A stretch of 64,000 bases of DNA from Clitoria ternatea (lineage: Eukaryota > Streptophyta > Magnoliopsida > Fabales > Fabaceae), in contig CM075670.1 in the NCBI GenBank assembly GCA_037962975.1, positions 156,058,501 to 156,122,500 on the forward strand, read 5' to 3'. Positions 1 through 10,335 of the stretch are shown here, one piece after another. The notes beneath the pieces were generated by a model. That model searched no databases. It was not told the origin of the DNA and saw only the letters and a program-made list of their open reading frames with translations. Position numbers and translations under genes: made by a program. Each line of letters starts with the position of its first letter. Positions within the stretch are counted from its first letter, which is position 1.

Positions 1-1
1 C

Positions 2-1219
2 CACGATCTGAGGAGACAATTTTGGTGGCCCGGACTAAAGAAGGATGTGGCGGAGTACGTGGCCCGGTGCATCACTTGTCAGAAATCGAAGGTAGAGCAC
101 CAAAAACCGTACGGTGCAATGCAGCCTCTAGAAATCCCCGTGTGGAAATGGGACTCAATTGCGATGGATTTTATCATGGGATTACCCAAAAACCGAGCGG
201 ACCATGATGCCATTTGGGTCATTGTTGACAGATTGACGAAGAGTGCACACTTCTTACCTGTAAGTATGAAATACCCATTGCATAAATTGGCTCGAATCTA
301 CATTCAAGAAGTTGTTCGACTGCATGGCATACCTACTTCCATCGTCTCAGATAGGGACCCTAGATTTACGTCCAGGTTTTGGACCGGCTTGCATCAAGAA
401 CTGGGAACGAAGCTTTGGCTTAGTTCTGCCTACCACCCCCAATCGGATGGACAATCCGAGCGAACGATTCAGAGTCTAGAAGACTTATTGAGAGCGTGTG
501 TGTTAGAGTACGGTGGGGACTGGGAGCAGTACCTTCCCTTGATCGAGTTTACGTACAACAACAGCCATCATCACAGCATTGGCATGGCACCTTACGAGGC
601 ATTATATGGGCGTAGATGCCGAACCCCGCTCTGTTGGTCGGAAGCGGGAGGAAGTCTATTACTGGGACCAGATATCGTGAAACAAACCACAGAACAAATC
701 CGAGTAATAAGGGAGAAGATGAAAGCATCACAAGACAGGCAGAAGAGCTACCATGACAAACGCATCAAGCCAGTAGAATTTCAAGTCGGAGATCGAGTGT
801 TTCTGAGAACCTCTCCGAGTAAAGGAGTTGGACGAGCCTTAAAAAGTGGGAAGTTAAGCCCTCGCTACATCGGACCTTACGAGGTAGTAGAACGGATTGG
901 CCCCGTGGCATACCGCCTCGCGTTACCAATTCACTTGTCCCGATTACACAACGTTTTTCATGTGTCTCAACTAAGGAAGTATTTGCATGACCCCAGCCAC
1001 ACGATGCCTGACGACGAGGTAGAGATCAAGGAAGATCTAACCGCTGTGACTACACCGGTTGGAATCGTGGATCGATCGGTAAAACGCTTAAGGAACAAGA
1101 ACGTAAGGCTAGTCAAGGTGGAGTGGCAGCAAGGCAAGATCACCTCCTACACGTGGGAACGCGAAGACGCCATGCGACAGCAGTACCCCGAATTGTTTAC
1201 CTACGTAAGTACCGACTGA
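2..1219 (+). CDS. Ty3/gypsy (Tekay/Del-type chromovirus) integrase, C-terminal part of pol
   Basis: This is the end of a pol polyprotein, open through the left window edge, with about 405 codons visible. It starts inside the HHCC zinc-binding domain (His at codon 2-4, CITC at residues 23-26). The integrase core has Asp near residue 56 (AMDFIMGLP), Asp near 117 (VSDRDPRF) and Glu near 153 (DGQSERT), with 35 residues between the last two, so the DD35E triad is complete. The C-terminus (about 345-400, with VKVEWQ, TWE and PELF) looks like a group II chromodomain, which in this clade is thought to steer integration to heterochromatin. The reading frame has no internal stop, unlike every other pol in the window, so this insertion looks the youngest. 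The stop is followed at once by a purine-rich tract and the 3' LTR. Lineage assignment is from motifs; gag, protease and RT lie outside the window. Confidence 0.93.
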   Translation, partial: HDLRRQFWWPGLKKDVAEYVARCITCQKSKVEHQKPYGAMQPLEIPVWKWDSIAMDFIMGLPKNRADHDAIWVIVDRLTKSAHFLPVSMKYPLHKLARIYIQEVVRLHGIPTSIVSDRDPRFTSRFWTGLHQELGTKLWLSSAYHPQSDGQSERTIQSLEDLLRACVLEYGGDWEQYLPLIEFTYNNSHHHSIGMAPYEALYGRRCRTPLCWSEAGGSLLLGPDIVKQTTEQIRVIREKMKASQDRQKSYHDKRIKPVEFQVGDRVFLRTSPSKGVGRALKSGKLSPRYIGPYEVVERIGPVAYRLALPIHLSRLHNVFHVSQLRKYLHDPSHTMPDDEVEIKEDLTAVTTPVGIVDRSVKRLRNKNVRLVKVEWQQGKITSYTWEREDAMRQQYPELFTYVSTD

Positions 1220-1243
1220 ATTTCGGGGACGAAATTCTTTTTC

Positions 1244-1256
1244 AGTGGGGGAGAAC
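1244..1256 (+). other. Polypurine tract of the Tekay/Del-type element
   Basis: AGTGGGGGAGAAC lies directly before the LTR start TGTAACATCC. It is the expected plus-strand primer for reverse transcription. Its position between the pol stop and the LTR fixes the LTR boundary. Confidence 0.8.
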
Positions 1257-1474
1257 TGTAACATCCCCGTTTTAAAATTAAGTGCTGAATAAAGAATGAA
1301 CCATTAAGACTTGATTTCAACTAGAAATAACTGTTAATTGCATTAACTAAGTGGGCTTAAGCTATTAAAGAAAGAAAATGGTGGCGGACAGGGGATGAGG
1401 TGGAGTGCGCGTGACTGACGGGCACGCACTCTCCCATCCCACTCTTCTTTTGCTGTGCGCATGCACATGTACAC

Positions 1475-1486
1475 TTATATATATAT
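1475..1486 (+). promoter_or_regulatory. TATA box of the Tekay/Del-type LTR
   Basis: A run of TATATATATA lies about 220 bases into the LTR, just upstream of a CT-rich leader. This is where a retrotransposon U3 promoter is expected. It is inferred from sequence and position only. Confidence 0.55.
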
Positions 1487-3037
1487 GTCGTGAGCCTTTA
1501 GTGATGAACACTTTTGCCAATTCTTCAGACTCTCTTCTCTTTCACTTCATCCTCTGTTTTCTCTCTTCGTCTTCATCTTTCTTCTTCTTCTTCCATCTCA
1601 CTCTTCGCTCCTGGAGATCTTGATTCCAGTACTGAAGAACGGACCACACTCCATCCCAGAATCAGGCGCAGGATACGACTAAGCCAAAGAAGACCGGACG
1701 AACCAGGAGAAGGACATCGGACCCAACGACGAGGACGGAAAAAGGTTTCTGAGGAGTCTTCTAAAGGTAGGGGGCGCTTGCATGTCAAATGCATGGTCTA
1801 AGAACGGTACCGGATGAACGTACTGCTAAGTGTGTGTGTGTGCATGTTTTTATAATTCATTAGAACTGATGCTGTGCATGTATGCATGTGTTCACAATTA
1901 CTAAAACTGATGCATGATTTGAGATTTTGATAGTGATCTTCATGACGATGGCGTAGTTTGCTCGTGAATGATAATGATGGAACTGTTCTGTTGTCACTAT
2001 GAAAAGTATGTATGTGCATGTTCTTAATTGGATTGCTCAATGTTGTTAGTCTGATGACCGATTGTAACGTGCTGGTGTGACTGACCGAGTGATGATGGAT
2101 AATGGGAGATATCCGTTCTTGTTTAATGACTACGGTGAAGGTGATCATGGCACAATGATGTGTAGTAATGATAAATGTGTTAGTTGCATGAGTAAGAGTG
2201 GGGTGACCCATGGAAGGTCAAGAACCCCAAGGGAAATGACTTCCAGTTACCAACCCTGGCTAGATCCCAATAGGGCTCGTGGTAGCCGTTGGAGCTAGAG
2301 AAATGAGTCTCGAGACGCCGTGGGGGCCGGTGCCACCTGGTAAGAGCTGAGGGACGAGGGGCCAAAAGAAAAAGGGGGCTGTAACTGAGAGTCTTTTCCC
2401 GAGTCGGATCCGCGTGCATGCATGTAGGAGTAAGGTTAATTGTGATGATGTATAAATCTATATATGTGCATGTGTATGATTTTGAATGCATGAATATGTA
2501 TTTAGATGTGGAATAAACTCTGTGAATTATGTGTATCATGAATGTTGTTTGAATTGTATGAATTTGGTTACTTGAGAAAAATTGAAGGAAAGCAGGAGCG
2601 TGTACTGACGCTGATACCGAGTCTGTGAGTATCATTTTACATGTAAAAGCTCACCCCTGCAGTGGCCATTTTCAGTGAATGTCTCTCGTGAGGAGGATCA
2701 AAGGCAGAGCTGGAATGCTGGGCGGAGTGCTGATGCATTTCGAAGGTTTAATTAAGGCGTTGTTAGATGAAGCCCGGACTAGCTCATACCGGATGTTAAC
2801 GTCTTTGTGAATGAATAGAACTTTATGAACAAGAAGAAGTCTGATTTTGTATTGTAATTATTGACGTGCACTTTTATGTATATATATGGATGTATGGTTT
2901 TGGTGTGTGTAATGCCATGTGTTGCTTTGTTTCCTAATTATGCTTTAATAGATACGCAGGAACAGCCTGATCGAGCAGGTTATAGCTAAGTCCGAAAGAA
3001 CCAAGAATTGCCTTAGGAAAACTTATGTCGGATACGT

Positions 3038-3570
3038 TGGGCGGAGTCGTACCCCGCCCGAAGGCGTATGGCTAAGTCCGCCCAGGCGTCGTCATAATTA
3101 GTTGAGTTGGGCGGAATAGGTTCAAACTCTTCCTTTCTCCACAACCTACTAATGTATATGTACCCTGTAACTTCTCATTTTTCTGAGTGAAAGGCGAGTG
3201 TGAGGATTTACTTAGTAAACCATTGTCCATACCCGACGGAGGAAACTACCTTGTAGTTGTGTTAAAGAGGCGTTATGTAAATTTCGTTTAGGCGGCGTTA
3301 TACCTCGCCCAAGTAACCAGGACAGCCCGCCCAAGATAATTATATCCCGCCTAGCCTAGCAGGATGATTCTAATTTCGCCTTTCCACCGAATGCTACGCG
3401 TGTGAATGTATTAACATATTCTCTTATCCATTCCTCCTGTTGAATAACCAGTATCACTCGAAGGGAAGCCTCATTGATTCTATCCGCTGCTGCATTCTTT
3501 ACCCCGCCTGGACGGTGTCAGACCCCGTCTAAGCGAACAAACGGTGTTGTGCAATCCGCCCTAGTGTAGG
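3038..3570. repeat. Cluster of GGCGGA / TCCGCC inverted words in the LTR
   Basis: About a dozen copies of GGGCGGA(A/G)T, CCGCCC or close variants occur in both orientations. One clear inverted pair is GGGCGG at about 3039-3044 and CCGCCC at 3054-3059. The cluster occupies the same relative place in its LTR as the palindrome arrays in the other Tekay-type LTRs, but spacing is less regular. Confidence 0.55.
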
Positions 3571-3755
3571 TGTGTTACGATAAACCCATTGAGCCGGCCC
3601 CAGTTTTAGCTTCCCTGTATGTTGCTTATGCGCATGAATGTTCTTAGTTTTCCCCATTGCCTACTCCCTTCTACATCAAATGTTACGTGACTGCTTTCGT
3701 GAAAAATTTTCTCATATTTTGGGATTTATTAGTTGCTAATTATTAGGGTGTTACA

Positions 3756-4387
3756 GCAAGTTCACTGAACTCTTAGAAAATCTCAGCATCACGCAGATTT
3801 TCTCTTCTGTGGAACACCCTCAAACCAATGGACAAGCAGAGGTCGCCAACAGAGAAATCTTGAAGGGCCTCAAAAAACGCCTTGGTGAGGCAAAGGGAGA
3901 TTGGGCAAATCAGTTATGCCATGTTTTATGGGCATATAGAACTACCCCATACTCCACCACAAATGAATCTCCGTATCGGCTAACATATGGAGTCGAGGCT
4001 GTTATTCCCATAGAATTAACAGCTCCTTCAGCTCGAGTCCTCCATTTCAATGAGGAAGCCAATCAACAGAACCTCGCACACGAATTGGAGGTTTTGGCGG
4101 AGTTAAGAGAGGAAGCCTTTGTGAGAGATCAAGCTGTCAAAGCAAAGGCCGCCAAACGGTATAATGCACGCATGTGCGAACGCCGTTTCAAAGAGGGAGA
4201 TTTGGTCATGAGAAGGGCTAACATTGGCAACAAATTTGCGCACCAAGGCAAATTGGCACCAAATTGGGAAGGTCCATACTGAGTCATCGAGGTTTTGGGC
4301 AAGGGTACATACCGCCTAGAAAACTTGGATGGTACTCCGGTCAGAAATAAATGGAACATTTTGAATTTACGCATATATTACAGTTAG
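3756..4387 (+). pseudogene. Tat-type Ty3/gypsy integrase C-terminal part, interrupted by the Tekay/Del insertion
   Basis: The frame is open from the first base after the inserted LTR. It shows the third catalytic region of integrase ([16 protein letters not shown]) and the downstream conserved part WAYRTTPYSTT...SPYRLTYG..VIPIEL, diagnostic of the Tat branch. The C-terminal domain (GDLVMRRA, GKLAPNWEGPY) follows. An in-frame TGA at 4280-4282 lies in a position where the frame otherwise continues in good homology for 34 more codons to TAG at 4385-4387. A CGA-to-TGA change is the simplest explanation and fits deamination of methylated CpG. The N-terminal integrase, RT, protease and gag must lie left of the inserted element, outside the window. 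Confidence 0.88.
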
Positions 4388-4680
4388 TTGGGTAATACGG
4401 TATGATCTTTTTTTTTCCTAACTCAAGGATCTTCCTCTGTATGCTTTCCTTGAAAAGGTTTCGAAAAGATATATCCCAACTCAATCTTTTATGTAATTCC
4501 ATTCTCAATGAAATGCCTTCCTGCATTTAATCTTCACTCTAACTTTGAATTGATTATCCATGGCAGAATTTGTTCCCATGCAGATAAAACAACGACTCTA
4601 AAATTGAAGCACAAACGCATAACTCTTTATTCCATAAAGATCAACCAACATGCAACGCCGCTTCACAAACGGAGTCAACG
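4388..4680. other. Non-coding spacer after Tat pol
   Basis: I see no gene or repeat here. It belongs to the region between pol and the 3' LTR of the Tat element, which in this lineage is long and variable. Confidence 0.6.
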
Positions 4681-5264
4681 AAAACTCCTTGGGGGGAAAG
4701 GATTGGTGTCTCAGCTATATGCTGCACCATACCGACCCTAAGGTACAGAAAACTCCTTGGGTGGAAAGGATTGGTGTCTCAGCTATATGCTGCACCATAC
4801 CGACCCTAAGGTACAGAAAACTCCTTGGGGGGAAAGGATTGGTGTCTCAGCTATATGCTGCACCATACCGACCCTAAGGTCCTACAGGCCGCCTATGGAA
4901 AGAACTAGTGTCACAGCTATATGCTGCACTAATTCGCCCCCAAGGTCCTGCAGGCTTCTTGTGGGAAGAGCTGGTGTCACAGCTATATGCTGCACCACGC
5001 TAACCCCAAAATCCAACCAATTTCTTGCAGGATGAATTGGTGTCACAGCTATATGCTGCACCATACCGCCTCGAAGGTTTAACCAATTTCTTGCAGGATG
5101 AATTGGTGTCACAGCTATATGCTGCACCATACCGCCTCGAAGGTTTAACCAATTTCTTGCAGGATAAATTGGTGTCACAGCTATATGCTGCACCATACCG
5201 CCTCGAAGGTTTAACCAATTTCTTGCAGGATAAATTGGTGTCGCAGCTATATGCTGTACCATAG
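4681..5264. repeat. Minisatellite of 66-68 bp units in the Tat 3' region
   Basis: About nine tandem units share the core GGTGTCACAGCTATATGCTG. The first three units have a 68-bp period, the last four exactly 66 bp, with two divergent units between. The core contains CAGC-TATAT-GCTG, a small inverted repeat. Because 66 is a multiple of three, spurious ORFs stay open on both strands; I do not treat these as genes. Tandem arrays in the 3' untranslated region are known for Tat/Ogre elements and can seed satellite DNA. Confidence 0.93.
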
Positions 5265-5448
5265 CAATCCCCACTTCGATGATTTTCATTCAATCAGGAG
5301 TTGCACTCCAATCAAAATGCAAAAGGATGAACATTCCATCCAAAACTTGACTCTGCCTAACTCCCAATGTTTTACGGAGTACATGAGCAACAAACTCAAG
5401 CACTACCCAACAAGTTCAAGTAAGTTCAACACTTGTAAAATTGTGCTT
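5265..5448. other. Spacer between the two Tat minisatellites
   Basis: Unique-looking AT-rich sequence of under 200 bases that ends both tandem arrays. I see no gene in it. Confidence 0.6.
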
Positions 5449-6110
5449 CATTAAAATTCCTAAGAGGCCACTCCGCCTTCTTACGGAATCCAATTCCTTG
5501 GAAATTCCTAAGAGGCCACACCGCCTCCTTACGGAATCCAATCTCATTGAAATTCCTAAGAGGCGACTCCGCCTTCTTACGGAATCCAACCTCATTGAAA
5601 TTCCTAAGAGGCCACTCCGCCTTCTTACGGAATTCAATTCCTTTTAAATTCCTAAGAGGTCACTCCGCCTTCTTACGGAATCCAATTCATTGAAATTCCT
5701 AAGAGGCCACTCCGCCTTCTTATGGAATCCAATTCCTTTTAAATTCCTAAGAGGCCACTCCGCCTTCTTACGGAATCCAATTCGTTGAAATTCCTAAGAG
5801 GCCACTCCACCTTCTTACGGAATCCAATTCCTTGGAAATTCCTAAGAGGCCACACCGCCTCCTTACGGAATCCAATCTCATTGAAATTCCTAAGAGGCGA
5901 CTCCGCCTTCTTACGGAATCCAACCTCATTGAAATTCCTAAGAGGCCACTCCGCCTTCTTACGGAATCCAATTCCTTTTAAATTCCTAAGAGGCTACTAC
6001 GCCTCACTATTAAAATCATTTCAATAAAATTCCCACGAGGTTACTACGCCTCATTATTGAAATTACTTCAGTTAAATTCTCAAAAAGGCTATTCCGCCTC
6101 GTTGTACTTA
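5449..6110. repeat. Minisatellite of 47-48 bp units with higher-order structure
   Basis: About thirteen units of the form AATTCCTAAGAGGCCACTCCGCC followed by TTCTTACGGAATCC start at 5457, 5509, 5557, 5605, 5653, 5700, 5748, 5795, 5843, 5891, 5939 and 5987 (CTAAGAGG core), then decay to about 6110. The four units from 5461 to 5640 recur in the same order and almost unchanged from 5795 to 5974, so a block of seven units (about 334 bp) has been duplicated. The 48-bp period keeps ORFs open on both strands without coding meaning. Confidence 0.93.
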
Positions 6111-6393
6111 GTCATATTTCATTAAGTCCTCAAATGAATATTCCACCTGTGTTGAGCCTATGGCTTAACGGAGTAATATTCCGCCTTCTCAATATCATTT
6201 TACAAGGCATAAATACAACGGACTTAAACATTACTTCTATGAACAAGTATACATTTGCAGGAAATATGTTTTATTGAATATTGCCAATATTAATAAAAAT
6301 CCAGAGCCTATCCTGGAACAAGGCGATATCATTAAAATACTAATAAAAACAAAACTTGCAAAGAGACTGAGGAGGAGACTGAGAAGCTGATCT
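6111..6393. other. Spacer 3' of the antisense gene
   Basis: AT-rich sequence holding a few decayed CCGCCT words of the adjacent minisatellite. It would contain the 3' untranslated region of the minus-strand gene. I see no clear poly(A) signal that I would call. Confidence 0.5.
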
Positions 6394-9056
6394 TCAAGGG
6401 TCAGACGGCTTCCCTTCTTGCTGAGTGGAGGTGAGCTGACCTTCTCCTAGCCTGGTCAAACTTTGGGAAGGAGGCAAGTCCGCCAAAACATATTCATCAT
6501 TGGGCGCAGGCATGTGACCCCCTTGCACAGGCACCATCAATTCTCCATTGATGAATTCGTAATAGGGATGAATGCCTGTGGTGGAGAGAGCAACACCTGG
6601 GTTGCGATAGCGGAGTTGGCGAACAGCCATGCTGAAAGCATCATCAATCGCTGCCTCAGCTGCATCCAAGGCAGATTGTAATTCCTTGTCAAGCCTCTCA
6701 CTGGTGGCATCTGAGGCAGTCTTCTCAGCTTCCAACTCTTGAACCCGCACTTCAAGATTTCCATATGCGGTTGCTGCTTCGCCCAACTCTGCCGCCCAGG
6801 CATCTTCAGCTATGGCTTTATTTATTTCTATGGAGACCAGCCTCTGCTGAAGAATGCTCACGTCTCCGCCCAAAAGTTGGTTCTGCTGATCTAAATTTGA
6901 AACTTGTTGCTTCAGCAGAACATTATCAGCCTTGACCTGGGAAAGTCCGCTCACCACCTCGCCTAGCTTTTTATTCTGTTGTTCCAGCAGGACCTTCTCA
7001 GCCTTCACCTTGGCCAACTCCTCCGTCAATTTCTTGATGTCGGAGTCGGCGGTATCAAGATGCTTGTCCTTGGCCTTGATCACCTCGGACAGCTGCTCAT
7101 TGTCATGTTCCAAGCTACGAATCTTTTCCACAGACTCGTGGTAAGACGCCTGAAACATGTTCGCCTCAGCAGCAACGTCAGCTATCCGGGGGACAGAGGC
7201 CAAGAAACCATCTAACTCAGCAAGGTGCCACCTCGCAGCTGCAGCAGCCTCCGGAATCTCCTCAAAGTCGATGTTAGGGCGGAGAATGAATTCTGGATCA
7301 CGCCTCTCTGACTGGCGGGATCCCGTATTTGTAAAGTACAGAAAGGGATTCAAGCGAGACCCCGCCTCAGGCAAAGAGACAAACCGCCTGGATGATTCCC
7401 CTGGCACATCAATGGGAAAAACGGCTGTCCCTCGAGTGGTCAAGCTCAGGGCGGGATCCTCAGACGGGCGGACTGGGGAAACTTGAACTCTCCCTGCCTC
7501 GTCCCCCGTATCTTGGTCAGAAGAGGCTTGGAATCCCTCCGCTTGCTCCCCCTCGACATCTTCTTCGGGGATGCCTTCAACTCCGCCCATAGCAGCAGAA
7601 GTACCCGCAACAGGTACTTCCGGAGTCTCCTCCAAATCAATAGCAGCATCAATTGATGCTCCTTCCTCAACCCTCTTCTTGCTTTTGGTCCTTCTTCTTT
7701 GCAAGGGCTGGAGGTCTATTTCCTCTTCTTCTTCTGCAGCAGCTTCTGGTTCTTGGCATTTTTTAGAACGCCTTTCAACAGTAGCTGCTGAAGATCCTAC
7801 ACCACCTTCAAAATTTACTATGTTGGTGGAGGCAGGGAAAGGAAGGGTCTTTGTGAGACCAGCAGTCAGACTCCGCCTGGGCTGCACATTGTTCTCCGCG
7901 TTAATTTCCCTGCGGCTCATTCGGATCCGTTTGATGCGCTCCATCCCAGGGAACTCAGCGATTTCTCCTGTGAAATAACAAAACGAGAATATGATTAGAA
8001 GATGCAAGATAGCAGCAATACTCAATCAACATTACGATTGTTAGTAATATTACTCAAGTATCCCTGAGCATCCCGCCCAAGCAGCCTTCGACAAAGGATC
8101 AGCTTATGGACAGAGTTGTACTCCTTCAACGTCCGGAGTACTTCCACAGACGCCGCCGACAGAGCACCCTCTTCAACTTCATACGCTCGCTTGGTTAAGA
8201 GAAAGTGCTCATGCGTCCACGCGACTGGGAATCGATCAATTCCCTCCTTATTCCGCCAGAAGACGGACTCCCCCTCCTTCACAGAAACCTTTACAAAACT
8301 TTTTCTGAAGTGGAGTCCGCCTTCTTTGGCGGAGTCTGCAAACGACTTGAAGTTTAAAATCTTCGGCTCCGCCCGAAGAGTAACAAGGCCCATACCGCCT
8401 GTTTTTACGTTCACCCTCCTCATGATACGGCAGAAAGAAAAGAACAACGCCACAGTAGGCGTAAACTCCAGATGCTCCGCCATCACCTCAAAGCTTCGAA
8501 CTATTCCCCAACCATTTGGGTGCAGCTGAGAAGGGGCACAATCCAAGAACCTCAGCACGCCCATCTGGAATTTGTTCAAGGGGAAACGCACTCCCAGCTG
8601 AGTGAACAAAATATCATACATATATATTGTACGATTATTGTGAGGACGATGGCAAATCCTTTCAAATGTTTTAGGAGAGGAAACAATGAACCTATCTTCA
8701 TACCGTTCACTTTTCCAGATAGGCACAGATAGCTCCACTACACCGCCGCTAGTTGTTGCATGGCGAGAGGAAGCACCCTTAACATCCTCCTCAACCCAAC
8801 AATAAGGATCAATCTCGAGCGTCTTCTCCCAATCCAGTCCATGCAACACGACCTTTTGACACTCTGCCATTGTCAACACTTGGGTATGGGAAACACCTCC
8901 TGACACAAACGAATGTACAGCATTACTAAAGTACTCCACACTGCTGTAAAACGTCGAGTCCCTCCCAGTATAAAACGCCTCATCTTCACTCTCAATATCA
9001 GAAAACATGGGACGAACAGAAACCCTAGAATGAGACTGTGACCTCTTTCCTCTCAT
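6394..9056 (-). CDS. Antisense gene of the Tat element (aORF), two exons, 858 codons
   Basis: The gene lies between pol and the 3' LTR on the strand opposite to pol, where extra antisense ORFs are known in Tat-lineage elements. Exon 1 is 9056-8054 (ATG at 9056, MRGKRSQSHS), exon 2 is 7967-6394. Removing the 86-bp intron 8053-7968 gives 2577 nt, an intact frame with no stop before 6394. Exon 1 carries a domain like the plant 'putative gypsy type transposon' family, with YMYDILFTQLGVRFP and SQLHPNGWGIVRSFEV near residues 120-175. Exon 2 is low-complexity and acidic at first, then a long coiled coil rich in heptad Leu, Glu and Lys (for example LEQQNKKLGEVV, LKQQVSNLDQQN), ending in a conserved-looking tail. 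Its function is unknown. The intact frame in an otherwise decayed neighbourhood suggests recent constraint. A longer in-frame start at 9242 is less likely because it lies near the predicted transcription start. Confidence 0.82.
7968..8053 (-). other. Predicted intron of the antisense gene (86 bp)
   Basis: The donor is GTAATATT at 8053 and the acceptor is TTATTTCACAG ending at 7968. A T-rich tract and a CTAAT branch-point-like word precede the acceptor. Exon 1 ends one base into a codon and exon 2 supplies two, so phase is kept across the join. Without splicing the upstream frame stops at 8022, which lies inside the intron. Confidence 0.72.
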
Positions 9057-9265
9057 CTTCCTTTTTACAAACACACAAAAAGGAAAACTAAAACTAACCC
9101 AACGGAAATGAAGAAGCAAAGAAGAGGAAGAAGCAAGTACCTTAAGCTTCTGAAAGATAGAAGAACTCCAAACACCAATAAACTCGCAAGAGAGTAGCAA
9201 AAACGCTTTCAGCAAACAAATGCGAAGTGAGAGATGAAGCAAAACATTCCCCTTCTGAAAGTTTA

Positions 9266-9277
9266 CCTATTTATAGG
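9266..9277 (-). promoter_or_regulatory. TATA box for the antisense gene
   Basis: CCTATAAATAGG lies about 210 bases upstream of the chosen ATG on the minus strand. A transcript would start about 30 bases downstream, near 9240, in a TTCATCTCTC-rich leader. The site is nearly symmetric (CCTAT/ATAGG). Confidence 0.6.
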
Positions 9278-9787
9278 CATGGCTTGGGGGGAAATAAGCG
9301 AATCATCAGGAATCTCGAAGATGTGTTTGCAGCCGTTAGATAAATCTCATCAACGGTTCTAAAATTGAAGTATGCGTTTACAACCGTTGGATTTGCCCCA
9401 CTGACGGTTCCTTTTTTTTGCTGAAACCAATAGATATATCTAAGGGCAGATATTTCATGGGCCACGTTTTCAAAATCCAAGGCCCACGGTAATAACCTCG
9501 AAAACGGTTCTCAATTGCCATCACGCGCATTTATGTCCCATCATTGGAATGGCAACCGTTACGAGGGCATACGTGGCAATAGGAGACTGAAGAACAAAAA
9601 ACGTGGTTTCGAGGCGCATTAATGACAGGCGTGTCAAGTGATGACAGCTAATAAATGCATGAAAGCACTTGTCCACAAAACCTGGACTAGCAAATACCGC
9701 CTAAACCCATGCCTACAAAAGCTAAACTTAAGTGTTGTAGCTTATTAAAGTGACTCCGCCAGTCACTATAACAAGCTAGGGGGCATA
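9278..9787. other. Upstream region of the antisense gene and PPT of the Tat element
   Basis: About 500 bases without a gene. It contains several AACCGTT words and must hold the antisense promoter. Near the right end the purine-rich AAGCTAGGGGG (9773-9783) is a plausible plus-strand polypurine tract before the 3' LTR. Confidence 0.55.
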
Positions 9788-9911
9788 TGATCCGGTCCTA
9801 ACACCGGCCCCCAAGAGCATGGCTTTAATGCCTTGCCAGATCAGCATTTTGAATAAAGAGAAGTACTCTTCAAATACACTACAAATAATATACGGAGTGC
9901 ACACCGCCAGG

Positions 9912-10036
9912 GCAAGTAACGCCGCCAAGGCTCATAACGCCGCCCACGCACGTTACCCCGCCAAGGAATGTAACTCCGTCCAGGCATGTTACTCCGCCAA
10001 GGAATGTAACCCCGCCAAAGTTGTTACTCCGCCAAG
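9912..10036. repeat. Seven tandem 18-bp units in the Tat LTR
   Basis: Units start at 9912, 9930, 9948, 9966, 9984, 10002 and 10020. The consensus is about GNATGTTACNCCGCCAAG. A partial unit precedes the first. The CCGCC core recalls the 48-bp minisatellite of the same element. Confidence 0.88.
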
Positions 10037-10327
10037 CCATAGACTCAATATTGGCGGAATGCCGAATTTCCCCTACTGCGTAGCGAGCCCATACTCACAA
10101 CCCCGGCACAAGATTGACTCTGTCTTGAGAGGTTAATAATGGGAATCACGCTGTCACGCATAAAGGGAAATAACAATAAAATATTAAAGCACTAACGCTT
10201 TCCAGACAAGTTGTGATACCTACTACAATAATGGTGCATGTAAACGGCACAGGGACCCACTACCTTTTCAGCATTATGCCTGAAGACAAGGAGCGGGTCC
10301 TACCAATAATGCAGCACTAGTAACAGG

Positions 10328-10335
10328 TATATAAA
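10328..10335 (+). promoter_or_regulatory. TATA box of the Tat LTR
   Basis: TATATAAA is followed some 40 bases on by a pyrimidine-rich leader, the usual layout of a U3/R junction. Confidence 0.6.

Larger units (their letters stand above)
1257..3755 (+). mobile_element. 3' LTR of the Tekay/Del-type element (about 2.5 kb)
   Basis: The LTR runs from TGTAACATCC to GGGTGTTACA; the ends TGTAACA and TGTTACA are perfect inverted repeats. A TATA-like stretch lies at about 1475-1486 and is followed by a pyrimidine-rich leader (CTCTTC/TTCTTC), fitting U3 then R. A splice-donor-like AAAGGTAGGGGG lies at 1763-1774. A CTCACCCC module at about 2650 matches modules in the other Tekay-type LTRs of the window. 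From about 3038 to 3570 it carries many GGCGGA/TCCGCC words. The right edge abuts the interrupted integrase of the Tat element, so the element inserted there; the 5' LTR and the other copy of the target duplication are outside the window. Confidence 0.85.

Noticed and set aside
1514..1801. ORF of 95 codons in the Tekay/Del LTR
   Set aside because: It lies in the CT-rich leader, is low-complexity (Ser/Arg), and overlaps an ORF on the other strand. No domain.
4650..5293. Overlapping ORFs of 75-135 codons on both strands across the 66-68 bp repeats
   Set aside because: They stay open because the period is a multiple of three. The proteins are simple repeats with no domain and the two strands are equally open.
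5416..6027. ORFs of 67-80 codons on both strands across the 48-bp repeats
   Set aside because: Same cause: a 48-bp period without stops. No start context or domain.
9057..9242. Hydrophobic N-terminal extension of the antisense protein, looking like a signal peptide
   Set aside because: The upstream in-frame ATG is within a few bases of the predicted transcription start. The stretch is pyrimidine-rich like a 5' leader, and the ATG at 9056 fits better.
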